From Rhodococcus wratislaviensis (GTDB lineage: Bacteria; Actinomycetota; Actinomycetes; Mycobacteriales; Mycobacteriaceae), in the NCBI RefSeq assembly GCF_900455735.1, contig NZ_UAUI01000004.1:1-64000 (forward strand): DNA of 64,000 nucleotides. The letters are read 5' to 3'. This document shows positions 8,755 through 18,144 of the stretch, one piece after another. The first letter of the stretch is position 1, and each line of letters opens with the position of its first letter. The translations under genes were made by a program, and so were the position numbers. Under the pieces are notes generated by a model. The model was not told the origin of the DNA, searched no databases, and worked only from the letters and a program-made list of their open reading frames with translations.

Positions 8755-8956
8755 TAACGGCAGTCGGCGGGGCCCGGAGTCGCCGCGAACAGCCGCTCGG
8801 GGCGCCCCCGTGATTCGGCCGGGTCCGCGCCGGGACCGGACCGCCTCACCAGCGCGAACACGGCACCGGCCCGGGAATACGCCAGGCCGGGCCGGGTACG
8901 GAAGTTTCAATCAGGGTGATTCGAAGTCGCGACGTCCGCCCGTCGAGCGATCAAGT

Positions 8957-8975
8957 CTAGGTTAGGCTTACCTAC
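8957..8975 (+). promoter_or_regulatory. IdeR/DtxR-type iron box
   Basis: The 19-base site CTAGGTTAGGCTTACCTAC matches 16 of 19 positions of the IdeR/DmdR consensus TTAGGTTAGGCTAACCTAA. It lies 28 bases before the start codon of the siderophore-binding lipoprotein gene, with a GAAGGAG ribosome site in between, so iron-loaded IdeR would be expected to block transcription. An ideR gene is in this window at 45872. Confidence 0.85.
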
Positions 8976-9002
8976 TGTTTTCGTCCCGAAGGAGCCGTTG
9001 CC

Positions 9003-10019
9003 GTGTTCGTACCCACCGCACGACGTCAGATCGCCGTCGCACTCGCTGTGGCCAGTTCGTCCCTCGTCCTCGCCGCGTGCTCGTCCGGCGACAGCGGAGG
9101 CACCACGGAAGCGTCCGGCGAGGGGTTTCCGGTCACGATCGAGAACACGTTCGGATCGACGACCCTCGACGCGGCACCCGAACGGATCGTCACGCTCGGA
9201 TGGAACGCCCAGGACGTCGTCTACGCACTCGGCGAGACACCGGTCGGCATGCCGAAGTACACGTACGGCGCCGAGGCGAACGGTGTGATGCCCTGGCTGC
9301 AGGACCGATTCGATCCGTCCACGACCACGTTGCTCGACACGGCCACGTCCACCCCCATCGAGGCCGTCGCCTCGCTGGCGCCCGATGTCGTTCTCGCCCC
9401 GTACGAGGGATTCGACCAGGCGACGTACGAGAAGCTGTCGGGAATCGCCCCGACGGTGGCATACCCGGACAAGGCGTGGCAGACCACGTGGCAGGACCAG
9501 ACCACGCTGGTCGGACAAGCGCTCGGCAAGAGCGCGGAGGCCGAGCAGCTGGTGGCCGGTCTCGACGACACCCTCACTCAGACCGCCGCCGCGCATCCCG
9601 AGTTCGCCGGCAAGACGATCTCGGTGATCAACTTCGACACCGACGCCGCGACGGTCAACGTCTACATGCCCTCCGATCCCCGGGTCCAGGTACTGACCCA
9701 GCTCGGGTTCACCGTGTCACCCGGCGTGCAGAAGCTGGCCGCGACCAATGATCCGGACAAGTTCTTCGCCGACATCTCCGTGGAGAACATCTCCGATGTG
9801 GACGCCGACGTCGTGGTCGCGTTCGTCCCGGAGAACACCACCGTTGCCGCGAACCCGGCCTACGCGAATCTCGGTGCCATCGGGCGTGGAACCGCGGTCG
9901 CGCTGTCGGACACGAAGATCATCTCGGGCCTCAGCCAGACCAGCGTTCTCGCGACTCCGTGGGTTCTGGACAAGCTGACACCGCAGCTGAGCGAGGCGGC
10001 GAAGAAAGCGGGTGCCTGA
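9003..10019 (+). CDS. Iron-siderophore-binding lipoprotein (FepB/FecB-like)
   Basis: 338 residues starting at GTG, with GAAGGAG eight bases upstream. The signal peptide ends in a canonical lipobox LAAC with Cys26. The rest is a TroA/FepB-type helical-backbone binding protein, with APERIVTLGWNAQDVVYALG and VASLAPDVVLAPYEGFD. It should capture ferric siderophores at the cell surface for a FecCD-type importer. No permease or ATPase gene is adjacent, so the partner must be encoded elsewhere. The iron box upstream predicts induction under iron starvation. Confidence 0.9.
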   Translation: MFVPTARRQIAVALAVASSSLVLAACSSGDSGGTTEASGEGFPVTIENTFGSTTLDAAPERIVTLGWNAQDVVYALGETPVGMPKYTYGAEANGVMPWLQDRFDPSTTTLLDTATSTPIEAVASLAPDVVLAPYEGFDQATYEKLSGIAPTVAYPDKAWQTTWQDQTTLVGQALGKSAEAEQLVAGLDDTLTQTAAAHPEFAGKTISVINFDTDAATVNVYMPSDPRVQVLTQLGFTVSPGVQKLAATNDPDKFFADISVENISDVDADVVVAFVPENTTVAANPAYANLGAIGRGTAVALSDTKIISGLSQTSVLATPWVLDKLTPQLSEAAKKAGA

Positions 10020-10023
10020 ACTC

Positions 10024-10038
10024 CCGCCTGACAGGCGG
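10024..10038 (+). terminator. Weak hairpin after the siderophore-binding gene
   Basis: A 6-bp stem, CCGCCT/AGGCGG, with a three-base loop, five bases after the stop. It is short and lacks a T-run, so it is only a possible terminator. Confidence 0.3.
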
Positions 10039-10115
10039 TGTCGGGCGTAGCGTAATCCGGGACACAAATTTCCGCTGTGCCCGCATCAGGAACGCTCGCC
10101 GAAAGCAGGTATGCG

Positions 10116-11513
10116 ATGACGCAGATGTCCGAAAGACACACCGCGAAGGTCATCGGCGTCACTGTCGCCGCCGCGGTAGGTGGATTTCTCTTCGGTTTCG
10201 ACAGCTCGGTCATCAACGGCGCCGTCGACTCCATCCAGGGCCATTTCGAGCTGGGGTCGTTCTTCACGGGCTTCGCTGTGGCGATCGCCCTGCTCGGATG
10301 TGCTGTGGGCGCGTGGTTTGCGGGTCGCCTCGCGGACCGCTGGGGCCGCAAGAAAGTGATGCTGCTCGGTTCGGTGCTGTTCGTCGTGTCCTCGCTCGGA
10401 GCGGGTCTCGCGTTCAGCGTCCCCGACCTGATGCTGTGGCGTGTCCTCGGCGGCCTCGGCATCGGTATCGCGTCGGTCATTGCGCCCACGTACATCTCGG
10501 AGATCGCACCCGCCCGCTACCGCGGCGCGTTGGCGTCGCTGCAGCAGCTGGCCATCACTCTCGGCATCTTCGCCGCGCTGCTCTCGGACGCGGTGCTGCA
10601 GAACGCCGCGGGCGGCGCCTCCAACGAGTTGTGGCTGAACCTCGAGGCCTGGCGCTGGATGTTCATCGTCGGTGTGGTCCCCGCGGTCGTGTACGGCATT
10701 CTCGCCCTGCTCATTCCCGAGTCTCCGCGGTACCTCGTGGGCAAGCACCTCGATCAGGAAGCGGCCGACATCCTCGCGAACATCACCGGCGAGGTCGACC
10801 CGCAGGAGCGCGTCTCCGAGATCCGGCTGACCCTCCGCCACGAATCGACGGCGTCGTTCGACGATATTCGCGGCCCGAAGTTCGGGCTGCAGCCAATCGT
10901 CTGGGTCGGCATCTTCATGGCCATCTTCCAGCAGTTCGTGGGTATCAACGCGATCTTCTACTACTCCACCACGCTCTGGAAGTCGGTGGGCTTCACCGAG
11001 AACGAGTCGTTCACCACGTCGGTGATCACCGCGATCATCAACGTGGGCATGACGTTCGTCGCCATCCTGTTCGTCGACCGGATCGGCAGGCGCATCCTGC
11101 TCATGGTCGGCTCGCTCGGCATGTTCGCGAGCCTGCTCATGGCCGCAATCGCCTTCTCCCAGGCGACGGGCAGCGGCGACGACGTCGTGCTCCCCAGCCC
11201 GTGGGGGGCGGTCGCCCTGATCGGCGCCAACCTGTTCGTGATCTTCTTCGCCTCCACCTGGGGCCCGGTCATGTGGGTGATGCTGGGCGAGATGTTCCCC
11301 AACAACATGCGCGCCTACGCACTGGGCATCAGCACGGCGGCGAACTGGATCGCGAACTTCACGGTCACGCTGGCGTTCCCGCCGCTCACCCGCTCGGTGG
11401 GGCTGTGGTTCCTGTACGGCCTGTTCGCGTTCTTCGCGTTGCTGTCCTTCTTCTTCGTCCGGTCGAAGGTCCGGGAGACGAAGGGGATGGAGCTCGAGGA
11501 GATGCACACCTGA
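10116..11513 (+). CDS. MFS sugar:proton symporter (sugar porter family)
   Basis: 465 residues from the ATG at 10116; the GAAAGCAGG element (10101-10109) is the likely ribosome site, and an upstream in-frame GTG is less likely. It shows the sugar-porter signatures LADRWGRKK, a PESPRYLVG segment after helix 6, QQFVGINAIFYYST in helix 7 and DRIGRR, with twelve predicted helices and a short charged C-terminus. The XylE/GalP/GLUT-type layout suggests hexose or inositol uptake with protons. It stands alone with no sugar catabolic genes nearby, so the substrate cannot be assigned. Confidence 0.9.
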   Translation: MTQMSERHTAKVIGVTVAAAVGGFLFGFDSSVINGAVDSIQGHFELGSFFTGFAVAIALLGCAVGAWFAGRLADRWGRKKVMLLGSVLFVVSSLGAGLAFSVPDLMLWRVLGGLGIGIASVIAPTYISEIAPARYRGALASLQQLAITLGIFAALLSDAVLQNAAGGASNELWLNLEAWRWMFIVGVVPAVVYGILALLIPESPRYLVGKHLDQEAADILANITGEVDPQERVSEIRLTLRHESTASFDDIRGPKFGLQPIVWVGIFMAIFQQFVGINAIFYYSTTLWKSVGFTENESFTTSVITAIINVGMTFVAILFVDRIGRRILLMVGSLGMFASLLMAAIAFSQATGSGDDVVLPSPWGAVALIGANLFVIFFASTWGPVMWVMLGEMFPNNMRAYALGISTAANWIANFTVTLAFPPLTRSVGLWFLYGLFAFFALLSFFFVRSKVRETKGMELEEMHT

Positions 11514-11529
11514 CCCACGCACATACGGA

Positions 11530-11560
11530 TCCGGCCGAATCACAGTGTGATTCGGCCGGA
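11530..11560. terminator. Bidirectional hairpin terminator
   Basis: A 14-bp stem, TCCGGCCGAATCAC paired with GTGATTCGGCCGGA, around three bases, between the convergent sugar-porter and dxs genes. Confidence 0.8.
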
Positions 11561-11582
11561 CTTCTGCGTGGAGGGCTCGGTG

Positions 11583-13532
11583 CTACTGGCCGCTGTTCTC
11601 CGCGCGCTGCGCGTCGAGGTCGGCGACGACGCCGTTCTGCTGCTGGGGGCGCAGGTTCCCGAGGCCGGCGAACCATCCGGTGATCTGCCGGGCGACGTCC
11701 TGTGCGGTGAGGCCCAGCTCGGCGTGGATCTGTGCGCGCGACGCGTGGTCGAGGAATTGTTGCGGAACGCCGAGATCACGACAGGGGACGTCGACCCCGG
11801 CCGACCGCAGCGCGGCGGACACGGTGGAACCGATACCGCCGTGCAGTCCGCTGTCCTCGACGGTGACCACCATCGTGTAGTCCTCGGCGAGCTTCACCAA
11901 CGACTCCGGGACCGGAAGGACCCACCGCGGGTCGATGACGGTCGCCGAGATGCCCTGCTGTTCCAGGCGTTCCGCCGCGGCGAGCGCGAGGCCGGCGAAC
12001 GCGCCGACCGACACGATGAGCACGTCGTTCCGACCGGCGGGGGCGCGAAGGATGTCGACGACGCCGTCGAGGCGGCTCACCGCGGGCACGTCGTCGCAGA
12101 CCGTGCCCTTCGGGAACCGGAGCGCGGTCGGGCCGTCGTCGACGGCCAGTGCCTCGTCCAGTTCCTCCCGCAGGGTGGCGGTGTCGCGGGGAGCCGCGAC
12201 CTTCATACCGGGGACGATGCCCAGCAGCGACATGTCCCACATGCCGTTGTGGCTGGCGCCGTCGTTGCCGGTGATACCTGCGCGGTCGAGAACGAGGGTG
12301 ACGGGAAGCTTCAGCAACGCCACGTCCATCAGCAGCTGATCGAACGCGCGGTTGAGGAACGTCGAGTAGACCGCGACCACCGGGTGCAGACCGCCCAGCG
12401 CGAGGCCGGCCGCCGACGTGACGGCGTGCTGTTCGGCGATCCCGACGTCGAACATCCGGTCGGGGTACTTCTCGCCGAACGCGGCGAGACCGGTCGGGCC
12501 CGCCATCGCCGCGGTGATCGCCACGATGTCCTGCCGGTGACTCGCCTGATCGATCAGCTCGGCCGAGAACACCGACGTCCAGTCGGCGGACGCCGATCCG
12601 GTCGACTTACCGGTGAGCGGGTCGATCACGCCGGTCGAGTGCATCTGATCGGCTACGTGGTTCTCGGCGGGCGCGTAACCCATGCCCTTGCGGGTGACGG
12701 CGTGGACGATGACCGGGCCACCGAACGCCTTCGCGCGGCGTAGCGCGGATTCGAGCGCGGCCTCGTCGTGCCCGTCGACCGGTCCGAGGTATTTGATGCC
12801 CAGGTCCGTGAACATCACCTGCGGGGCGACGGCGTCCTTGAGGCCCGCCTTCATGCCGTGCAGGACCGAGTAGGCGGTGCGGCCGACCCACGGAAGCTTC
12901 TTCACCATCCGGCGACCGCTGTCGAGGATGCGCTCGTATCCCGGCTGGAGGCGGAGGGCGGCGAGGTGGTCGGCGAGACCACCGATGGTCGGCGCGTACG
13001 AGCGGCCGTTGTCGTTGACGACGATCACCACCGAGCGGTCCTTGCCCGCCGCGATGTTGTTCAGGGCCTCCCAGCACATGCCGCCGGTCAGCGCACCGTC
13101 ACCCACGACGGCGACGACGTGGCGGTCCTGACCGGTCAGTTCGAAGGCCTTCGCGAGGCCGTCCGCGTACGACAGCGAAGCCGACGCGTGCGAGGACTCG
13201 ACCCAGTCGTGATCGCTCTCCGCCCGGCACGGGTACCCGGACAGGCCACCCTGCTTGCGGAGCGAGTCGAAATCGTCCTTGCGGCCGGTGAGGATCTTGT
13301 GGACGTACGCCTGGTGGCCCGTGTCGAAGATGATCGGGTCGGCGGGCGACTCGAAGATGCGGTGCAACGCGAGGGTCAGCTCGACGACGCCCAGGTTGGG
13401 GCCGAGATGCCCACCGGTCGCCGCGACCTTCTGCACCAGGAACTCACGAATCTCCGCGGCGAGCTGCTTCATCTCCGCCGAATTCAGCTGACGAAGATCG
13501 TCAGGCGTCTGGATACGGGCAAGAACACCCAA
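11583..13532 (-). CDS. dxs: 1-deoxy-D-xylulose-5-phosphate synthase
   Basis: 649 residues, the usual length. The thiamine diphosphate/Mg motif is [18 protein letters not shown], the N-terminal His segment is [16 protein letters not shown], and the glutamate that activates the cofactor lies in [17 protein letters not shown]. It condenses pyruvate and glyceraldehyde 3-phosphate in the first step of the MEP isoprenoid pathway. The ATG at 13532 follows directly on the family N-terminus ([16 protein letters not shown]). It is monocistronic and convergent with the sugar porter. Confidence 0.97.
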   Translation of the reverse strand: MGVLARIQTPDDLRQLNSAEMKQLAAEIREFLVQKVAATGGHLGPNLGVVELTLALHRIFESPADPIIFDTGHQAYVHKILTGRKDDFDSLRKQGGLSGYPCRAESDHDWVESSHASASLSYADGLAKAFELTGQDRHVVAVVGDGALTGGMCWEALNNIAAGKDRSVVIVVNDNGRSYAPTIGGLADHLAALRLQPGYERILDSGRRMVKKLPWVGRTAYSVLHGMKAGLKDAVAPQVMFTDLGIKYLGPVDGHDEAALESALRRAKAFGGPVIVHAVTRKGMGYAPAENHVADQMHSTGVIDPLTGKSTGSASADWTSVFSAELIDQASHRQDIVAITAAMAGPTGLAAFGEKYPDRMFDVGIAEQHAVTSAAGLALGGLHPVVAVYSTFLNRAFDQLLMDVALLKLPVTLVLDRAGITGNDGASHNGMWDMSLLGIVPGMKVAAPRDTATLREELDEALAVDDGPTALRFPKGTVCDDVPAVSRLDGVVDILRAPAGRNDVLIVSVGAFAGLALAAAERLEQQGISATVIDPRWVLPVPESLVKLAEDYTMVVTVEDSGLHGGIGSTVSAALRSAGVDVPCRDLGVPQQFLDHASRAQIHAELGLTAQDVARQITGWFAGLGNLRPQQQNGVVADLDAQRAENSGQ

Positions 13533-13711
13533 CGAGATCGCTCCCTCCGTGATGCACGCCGCCTTGCGTGCCTCTGCCGTGGCTTCGTGTCACGTCACAG
13601 TGGAACCAGTCTACGGAGCCGCCGGAGTGCGGGACACGCGGTATGGGCCGGTGCGGCCCCATATCGCGGGCTCGTCCTCGGGCATCCCGGCCACGGCCGT
13701 GACCGGCTTCA

Positions 13712-13721
13712 CACAATTGTG
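13712..13721. promoter_or_regulatory. Perfect palindrome CACAATTGTG in the dxs/glsA divergent region
   Basis: A 10-bp perfect dyad 60 bases before the glutaminase start and 180 bases before dxs, within a 249-base region otherwise without obvious features. Its half-sites are oriented opposite to the TGTGA-N6-TCACA CRP consensus, so it is not a standard CRP box. It may be an operator. Confidence 0.3.
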
Positions 13722-13781
13722 ACGCCGGACGGGCCCCTCGGAACACCCGACAGCGTCGTCAACAGCCTCTAGGGTCGACTC

Positions 13782-15590
13782 ATGAGCACCGTCGTGGACG
13801 CGCTGATCGGGAACGTCTTCGCCGCGACCCGGGAGAACCGCAGCGGCGAGCTCGCCGACTACATTCCCGAACTCGCCGCGGTCGCCCCCGACTCGTTCGG
13901 AATCTGCATCGCCACCGTGGACGGCTACGTCTACGAGGTCGGCGACACCCGCCTGCCGTTCACGATCCAGTCCATCTCGAAACCGTTCACGTACGCCTTG
14001 GCGCTCGCCGACCGCGGGTCCGCCGCCGTCGCGGAGAAGATCGACGTCGAACCGTCCGGGGAACCGTTCAACGAGATCAGCCTCGACCCGCGGACGGAAC
14101 GACCGCGCAATCCCATGATCAACGCCGGGGCGATCACCGCGGCGTCGCTGGTGGCCGGGCCGGACCTGGACACCCGGTTCGAACGGATCCGGGCCACGTA
14201 CTCGCGGTACGCGGGACGGGACCTGACGTTCAACCGGTCGGTGTACGAGTCCGAGTCTCGGACCGGGCACCGCAACCGGGCCATCGGCCACATGCTGCGC
14301 TCGTTCGACATCATCACCGGCGACCCCGACGAGGCGGTCGACCTCTACTTCCGCCAGTGCTCCATCGACGTGACGTGCCGGGACCTGAGCGTGATGGCTG
14401 CGACGATGGCGAACAACGGCGTCAACCCCGTCACCCGGGAGACGGTGCTCGAACCGGCCCTCGTCGAGCGGGTCCTGAGCGTGATGTCGACGTGCGGCAT
14501 GTACGACGCCGCAGGCAAGTGGGTGTACGAGGTGGGGTTGCCTGCCAAGAGCGGCGTCGGCGGCGGCATCATCGCGGTCCTGCCGGGACAGATCGGCATC
14601 GCCGTCTACTCGCCGCGCCTCGACGAGCACGGCAACAGCGTGCGCGGGGTGGAGGCGTGCCGGGCCTTGTCGGCCGAGTTGGAGTTGCATTTCCTTCATG
14701 TCACCCGTGCCGCCCGTTCCGCGATCCGTGCCAGTTACTCCGTCGTCGACAGTCCGTCGCGGATGCGGCGCACTCCCGCCGAGCGGGCCGCTCTCGACGA
14801 CGTCGGCAAGCGCAGCCGGATCTACGAGCTGCACGGGGACCTGCTCTTCGCCGGTGCAGAGTCCGCGGTCCGCGAGATCGGCGGGGTCGAGACCGAACTC
14901 GAGGTCGTGGTGGTCGACGTCCGGCGGGTGGACGACGTCGGCGGCATCGCGGGCCGCATGCTCGACAGTCTGCGCGACGAACTCACCCGTCGCGGCTGCG
15001 CTGTCGCTCTCGTCGATCCGGCGGGCATGCTGGGCTACACGCATTCGGATCTCAGCGGTACGAGTGGCCGCGTGTTCGCCGACCTCGAAGCCGCACTGCA
15101 GTGGTCCGAGGACACCCTCCTCGATCGACACTGCGCCACCCTTCGCCAGCCGGCAGCGATCGACGTCGCGCAACATCCGGTGCTGGCCGGGCTTCGACCG
15201 GAGCAGTTGCGGCGACTCACCCGCGACTTCGATATCCGCACGTTCGCTCGCGACGAGCAGATCATCCACCGGGGCGACAAGGCCTGCGGGCTGTTCCTGA
15301 TCCTGTCGGGCCGCGTCAGCATGAGAGTCGCCGATTCCGGGGGCGCCGTGTACCGGATCATGACCCTGTCGACGGGCATGACCTTCGGCGAGATGACGAT
15401 GCTGCTCGACTTGCGCTTTCTCAATGACGTGTGCGCCGACTCCGAGGTCACCGTCGCCGTACTCCCCGCGGACCGGTACGCCGACATGGCCGCCACCGAG
15501 CCCGGACTCAAACTCGCTCTCCTCGAACGACTGGCCGCCGGTGCCTACGAGCAACTCGACGTGATGCTGCGGTCGCTGCTGCGGCCCTGA
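13782..15590 (+). CDS. glsA: Glutaminase fused to STAS and cyclic-nucleotide-binding domains
   Basis: 602 residues. Residues 1-~310 are a serine-dependent glutaminase: S64-I-S-K67 carries the catalytic Ser/Lys pair, and NPMINAGAI follows near 110. It hydrolyses glutamine to glutamate and ammonia. Residues ~343-450 form a STAS domain and ~460-580 a cNMP-binding/CRP-like sensor (RGDKACGLFLILSGRVSM and GMTFGEMTMLL). No DNA-binding domain follows. Single-domain glutaminases are ~310 residues, so about half the protein is regulatory. The usual R-x-A phosphate-binding signature of true cAMP binders is not obvious (the segment reads LRFLNDVCA), so ligand binding is uncertain. The gene is divergent from dxs. 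Confidence 0.93.
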   Translation: MSTVVDALIGNVFAATRENRSGELADYIPELAAVAPDSFGICIATVDGYVYEVGDTRLPFTIQSISKPFTYALALADRGSAAVAEKIDVEPSGEPFNEISLDPRTERPRNPMINAGAITAASLVAGPDLDTRFERIRATYSRYAGRDLTFNRSVYESESRTGHRNRAIGHMLRSFDIITGDPDEAVDLYFRQCSIDVTCRDLSVMAATMANNGVNPVTRETVLEPALVERVLSVMSTCGMYDAAGKWVYEVGLPAKSGVGGGIIAVLPGQIGIAVYSPRLDEHGNSVRGVEACRALSAELELHFLHVTRAARSAIRASYSVVDSPSRMRRTPAERAALDDVGKRSRIYELHGDLLFAGAESAVREIGGVETELEVVVVDVRRVDDVGGIAGRMLDSLRDELTRRGCAVALVDPAGMLGYTHSDLSGTSGRVFADLEAALQWSEDTLLDRHCATLRQPAAIDVAQHPVLAGLRPEQLRRLTRDFDIRTFARDEQIIHRGDKACGLFLILSGRVSMRVADSGGAVYRIMTLSTGMTFGEMTMLLDLRFLNDVCADSEVTVAVLPADRYADMAATEPGLKLALLERLAAGAYEQLDVMLRSLLRP

Positions 15591-15610
15591 TCGAGGAATT
15601 CACGGGAAAT

Positions 15611-15627
15611 CCGATTGCCCGAATCGG
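15611..15627. promoter_or_regulatory. Short inverted repeat upstream of the ABC exporter genes
   Basis: CCGATT-gcccg-AATCGG, repeated in part a few bases later as AAATCGG. It lies 60-76 bases before the ATPase start, where a repressor such as the nearby MarR protein could bind. A weak terminator for the glutaminase gene is an alternative reading. Confidence 0.3.
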
Positions 15628-15686
15628 AAAAATCGGACAGGCTTGGGGCTCGGAATCGACGACGCTCGAATCGAAAGCAGGGTGCA

Positions 15687-16649
15687 ATGCTCACAGCGGA
15701 CAAGCTGGCCATCGAGACGACGGGACTCGTCAAGACATTCGGATCCACCCACGCGGTCGACGGTCTGGATCTGGCCGTCCCCCTCGGGGGCGTGTACGGC
15801 GTACTCGGACCGAACGGCGCGGGCAAGACCACCGCGATCCGGATGCTGGCCACGCTCCTGCCCCTCGACGGTGGAACGGCCACCGTGCTGGGGCACGACG
15901 TCGCGAGCGAGCCCGACGCCGTGCGCAGCAAGGTCTCTCTCACCGGACAGTTCGCCTCGCTCGACGAGGATCTGACGGGCAGCGAGAATCTGCTGCTGCT
16001 CGGCCGGCTGTACGGGTACACCCGCGCGGCGGCGCGTACCCGGTCCGAACAGTTGCTGACCGCCTTCGGGCTCGACGAAGCAGGCAACCGGCAGGTGAAG
16101 AACTATTCCGGCGGCATGCGCCGGAGGCTCGACATCGCGGCCAGCATCATCGTCACTCCGGAGATGATCTTCCTCGACGAGCCCACCACCGGTCTCGACC
16201 CCCGCAGCCGCAACCAGGTGTGGGAGATCGTCCGCGCACTGGTCGCCGGCGGAACGACGGTGCTGCTGACCACGCAGTACCTCGACGAGGCCGATCAACT
16301 CGCCGACCGGGTGGCCGTCATCGACCACGGCAAGGTGATCGCCGAGGGCACCACCGGCGAACTGAAGGCCTCCGTCGGATCGGGTGCACTGCACGTGCGG
16401 GTCACCGACATCGCGACCCGTCCGGCGGCGGCGGCGCTGTTGCGGGACGTGCTCGAGGTGCCGATCACCGAAGAAGCCGATCCGGCCGCACTCACCGCCC
16501 GTATCGACGACCCGGCCCGGGTCTCGCGGGCGCTGCCCGCACTCGACGACGCCGGAATCGCCGTCAGCACATTCGCATTGGGGCAACCGAGCCTCGACGA
16601 AGTCTTCCTCTCCCTCACCGGCCGACCCACCGAGGAGCATGCCTCATGA
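15687..16649 (+). CDS. Drug-resistance-type ABC transporter ATPase (DrrA family)
   Basis: 320 residues from the ATG at 15687, which follows AAAGCAGGG; a longer frame upstream lacks a good start. Walker A is [14 protein letters not shown], the signature [12 protein letters not shown] and Walker [14 protein letters not shown]. The C-terminal DUF4162-like region of ~90 residues ([18 protein letters not shown]) is typical of DrrA/daunorubicin ATPases. Its stop overlaps the permease start (ATGA). Together they would export a hydrophobic drug or lipid; the substrate is unknown. Confidence 0.93.
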   Translation: MLTADKLAIETTGLVKTFGSTHAVDGLDLAVPLGGVYGVLGPNGAGKTTAIRMLATLLPLDGGTATVLGHDVASEPDAVRSKVSLTGQFASLDEDLTGSENLLLLGRLYGYTRAAARTRSEQLLTAFGLDEAGNRQVKNYSGGMRRRLDIAASIIVTPEMIFLDEPTTGLDPRSRNQVWEIVRALVAGGTTVLLTTQYLDEADQLADRVAVIDHGKVIAEGTTGELKASVGSGALHVRVTDIATRPAAAALLRDVLEVPITEEADPAALTARIDDPARVSRALPALDDAGIAVSTFALGQPSLDEVFLSLTGRPTEEHAS

Positions 16650-17485
16650 CCTCCACCACCGACCGGACCGCCGACACCGCCACCGCTGTCGCCGACGTCC
16701 TGAAGATGCCCGGCCCGAGGCCCGCGCGACCCACCGCGTGGTCCACGTCCCTCTCGTTCGGCTGGCGGGCTCTGCTCAAGATCAAGCACGTCCCCGAGCA
16801 ACTGTTCGACGTGACGATGTTCCCGATCATGTTCACGTTGATGTTCACGTACCTCTTCGGGGGTGCGCTCGCCGGTTCGACCAGCGCCTACGTCCAGTTC
16901 CTGTTGCCGGGCATCCTCGTGCAGACGGTCGTCATGATCACCATGTACACCGGGCTGACGCTCAACAAGGACATCGAGAAGGGGGTGTTCGACCGGTTCC
17001 GGTCGCTCCCGATCTGGCGTCCCTCCCCACTGGTGGGCGCGCTGCTCGGTGACGTCGTCCGCTACACGATCGCCTCGATCATCGTCCTGATCCTGGGGCT
17101 CGTGCTGGGGTTCCGCCCGGACGGCGGGCTCGTCGGTGTGGTGGCGTCGATCGGCCTGCTGCTGCTGTTCTCGTTCAGCCTGTCCTGGATCTGGACGATG
17201 TTCGCGATGCTCATGCGGACCGAGCAGGCCGTCATGGGCGTCTCGATGTTCATCCTGTTCCCGCTGACATTCGCCAGCAACATTTTCGTCGATCCCGCGA
17301 CCATGCCGGGCTGGCTGCAGGCGTTCGTCGGCGTCAACCCGATCAGCAAGCTGGTGACATCCATTCGCGGGCTCATGGCCGGGACGGTGGAGATGGCGGA
17401 TCTCGCCATCGTGTTCGGGTGGTGCGCCGGGTTCGTGGTGATCTTCGGACCGCTCACGATGCGCCTGTACAACCGTAAGTCGTAA
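16646..17485 (+). CDS. ABC-2 type permease of the DrrB family
   Basis: 279 residues. A hydrophilic N-terminus precedes six predicted membrane segments, with the ABC-2 motif [24 protein letters not shown] near residue 213. The ATG overlaps the ATPase stop, so the two are translationally coupled. It is the membrane half of the exporter. A much longer open frame in the same phase extends back through the ATPase gene and is not real. Confidence 0.92.
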   Translation: MTSTTDRTADTATAVADVLKMPGPRPARPTAWSTSLSFGWRALLKIKHVPEQLFDVTMFPIMFTLMFTYLFGGALAGSTSAYVQFLLPGILVQTVVMITMYTGLTLNKDIEKGVFDRFRSLPIWRPSPLVGALLGDVVRYTIASIIVLILGLVLGFRPDGGLVGVVASIGLLLLFSFSLSWIWTMFAMLMRTEQAVMGVSMFILFPLTFASNIFVDPATMPGWLQAFVGVNPISKLVTSIRGLMAGTVEMADLAIVFGWCAGFVVIFGPLTMRLYNRKS

Positions 17486-17487
17486 CG

Positions 17488-18144
17488 GTGGCGACGACCG
17501 ATCACGCCGAGAGATCGGTGACGGTACGGGGATCCGGAATCGTCTCGGCGGTTCCGGATCTCGTCCGCGCCACCGTCACCGTGACCGCGACACGTGCCGC
17601 GGTGGCCGAGGCGTTCGAGGCCGTCGCCCGGTCCACCACTGCCGTCACGGACACCCTGCGCGGGTACGGCGTCTCGGGGCCCGACCTCGCGACCACCGGG
17701 CTCTCCGTGCATTCCGAGACCACCTGGACCGAGGGCCGGGGCAGCGAGGTGACCGGCTACACCGCCGCGACGACGCTGCAGATCACCGTCCGCGAGGCCG
17801 GAGCGTCCGCATCGTCACCGGCGCAGGTGGTGGCGGCCTGTGTCGGCGCGGGCGGCGACGCCATCCGTCTCGGCGGACTCGAATTCGACTTCTCCGATCC
17901 TGCCGCGCTGACGGCGACCGCCCGGGACCGGGCCTGGGCCGATGCTCTCGCCAAGGCGGAGCAGTACGCCTCGCTGTCGCGTCGTGTGCTGGGCGAGGTG
18001 CTCGACGTCTCGGAAGTCGACATCGGTGACGTGTCCCCGCGGCCGGTCGCGAAGGCGTTCGCGGCGGCCGACTCCCCGATCGCCGTCGAACGCGGCGAGA
18101 AGCCGACCCGAGTCGACGTCCGGGTGCGGTGGCGTCTCGCCTAG
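17488..18144 (+). CDS. SIMPL-domain (DUF541) protein
   Basis: 218 residues from a GTG two bases after the permease stop, so it is in the same operon. It has the SIMPL layout: N-terminal SVTVRGSGIVSAVPDLVRATVTV, a central TGYTAATTLQITVRE and a C-terminal DVRVRWRLA. No signal peptide is visible, unlike many periplasmic SIMPL proteins. Its role in the exporter operon is unclear. Its TAG stop overlaps the stop of the convergent MarR gene within CTAG. Confidence 0.85.
   Translation: MATTDHAERSVTVRGSGIVSAVPDLVRATVTVTATRAAVAEAFEAVARSTTAVTDTLRGYGVSGPDLATTGLSVHSETTWTEGRGSEVTGYTAATTLQITVREAGASASSPAQVVAACVGAGGDAIRLGGLEFDFSDPAALTATARDRAWADALAKAEQYASLSRRVLGEVLDVSEVDIGDVSPRPVAKAFAAADSPIAVERGEKPTRVDVRVRWRLA

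Noticed and set aside
10086..11543. 485-codon minus-strand frame opposite the sugar porter
   Set aside because: Composition is that of a reversed membrane protein; it also runs through the terminator hairpin.
13705..13725. CRP/cAMP-type site upstream of the glutaminase gene
   Set aside because: The half-sites face the wrong way (TCACA then TGTGA) and the spacing differs from TGTGA-N6-TCACA.
13611..15554. 647-codon minus-strand frame opposite the glutaminase gene
   Set aside because: Shadow of glsA; no recognisable motif and an R/D/V/G/H-rich composition.
15431..16645. N-terminal extension of the ABC permease frame back to 15431
   Set aside because: The extension lies within the ATPase gene in another phase and translates to Arg-rich non-coding sequence; the ATGA overlap marks the real start.
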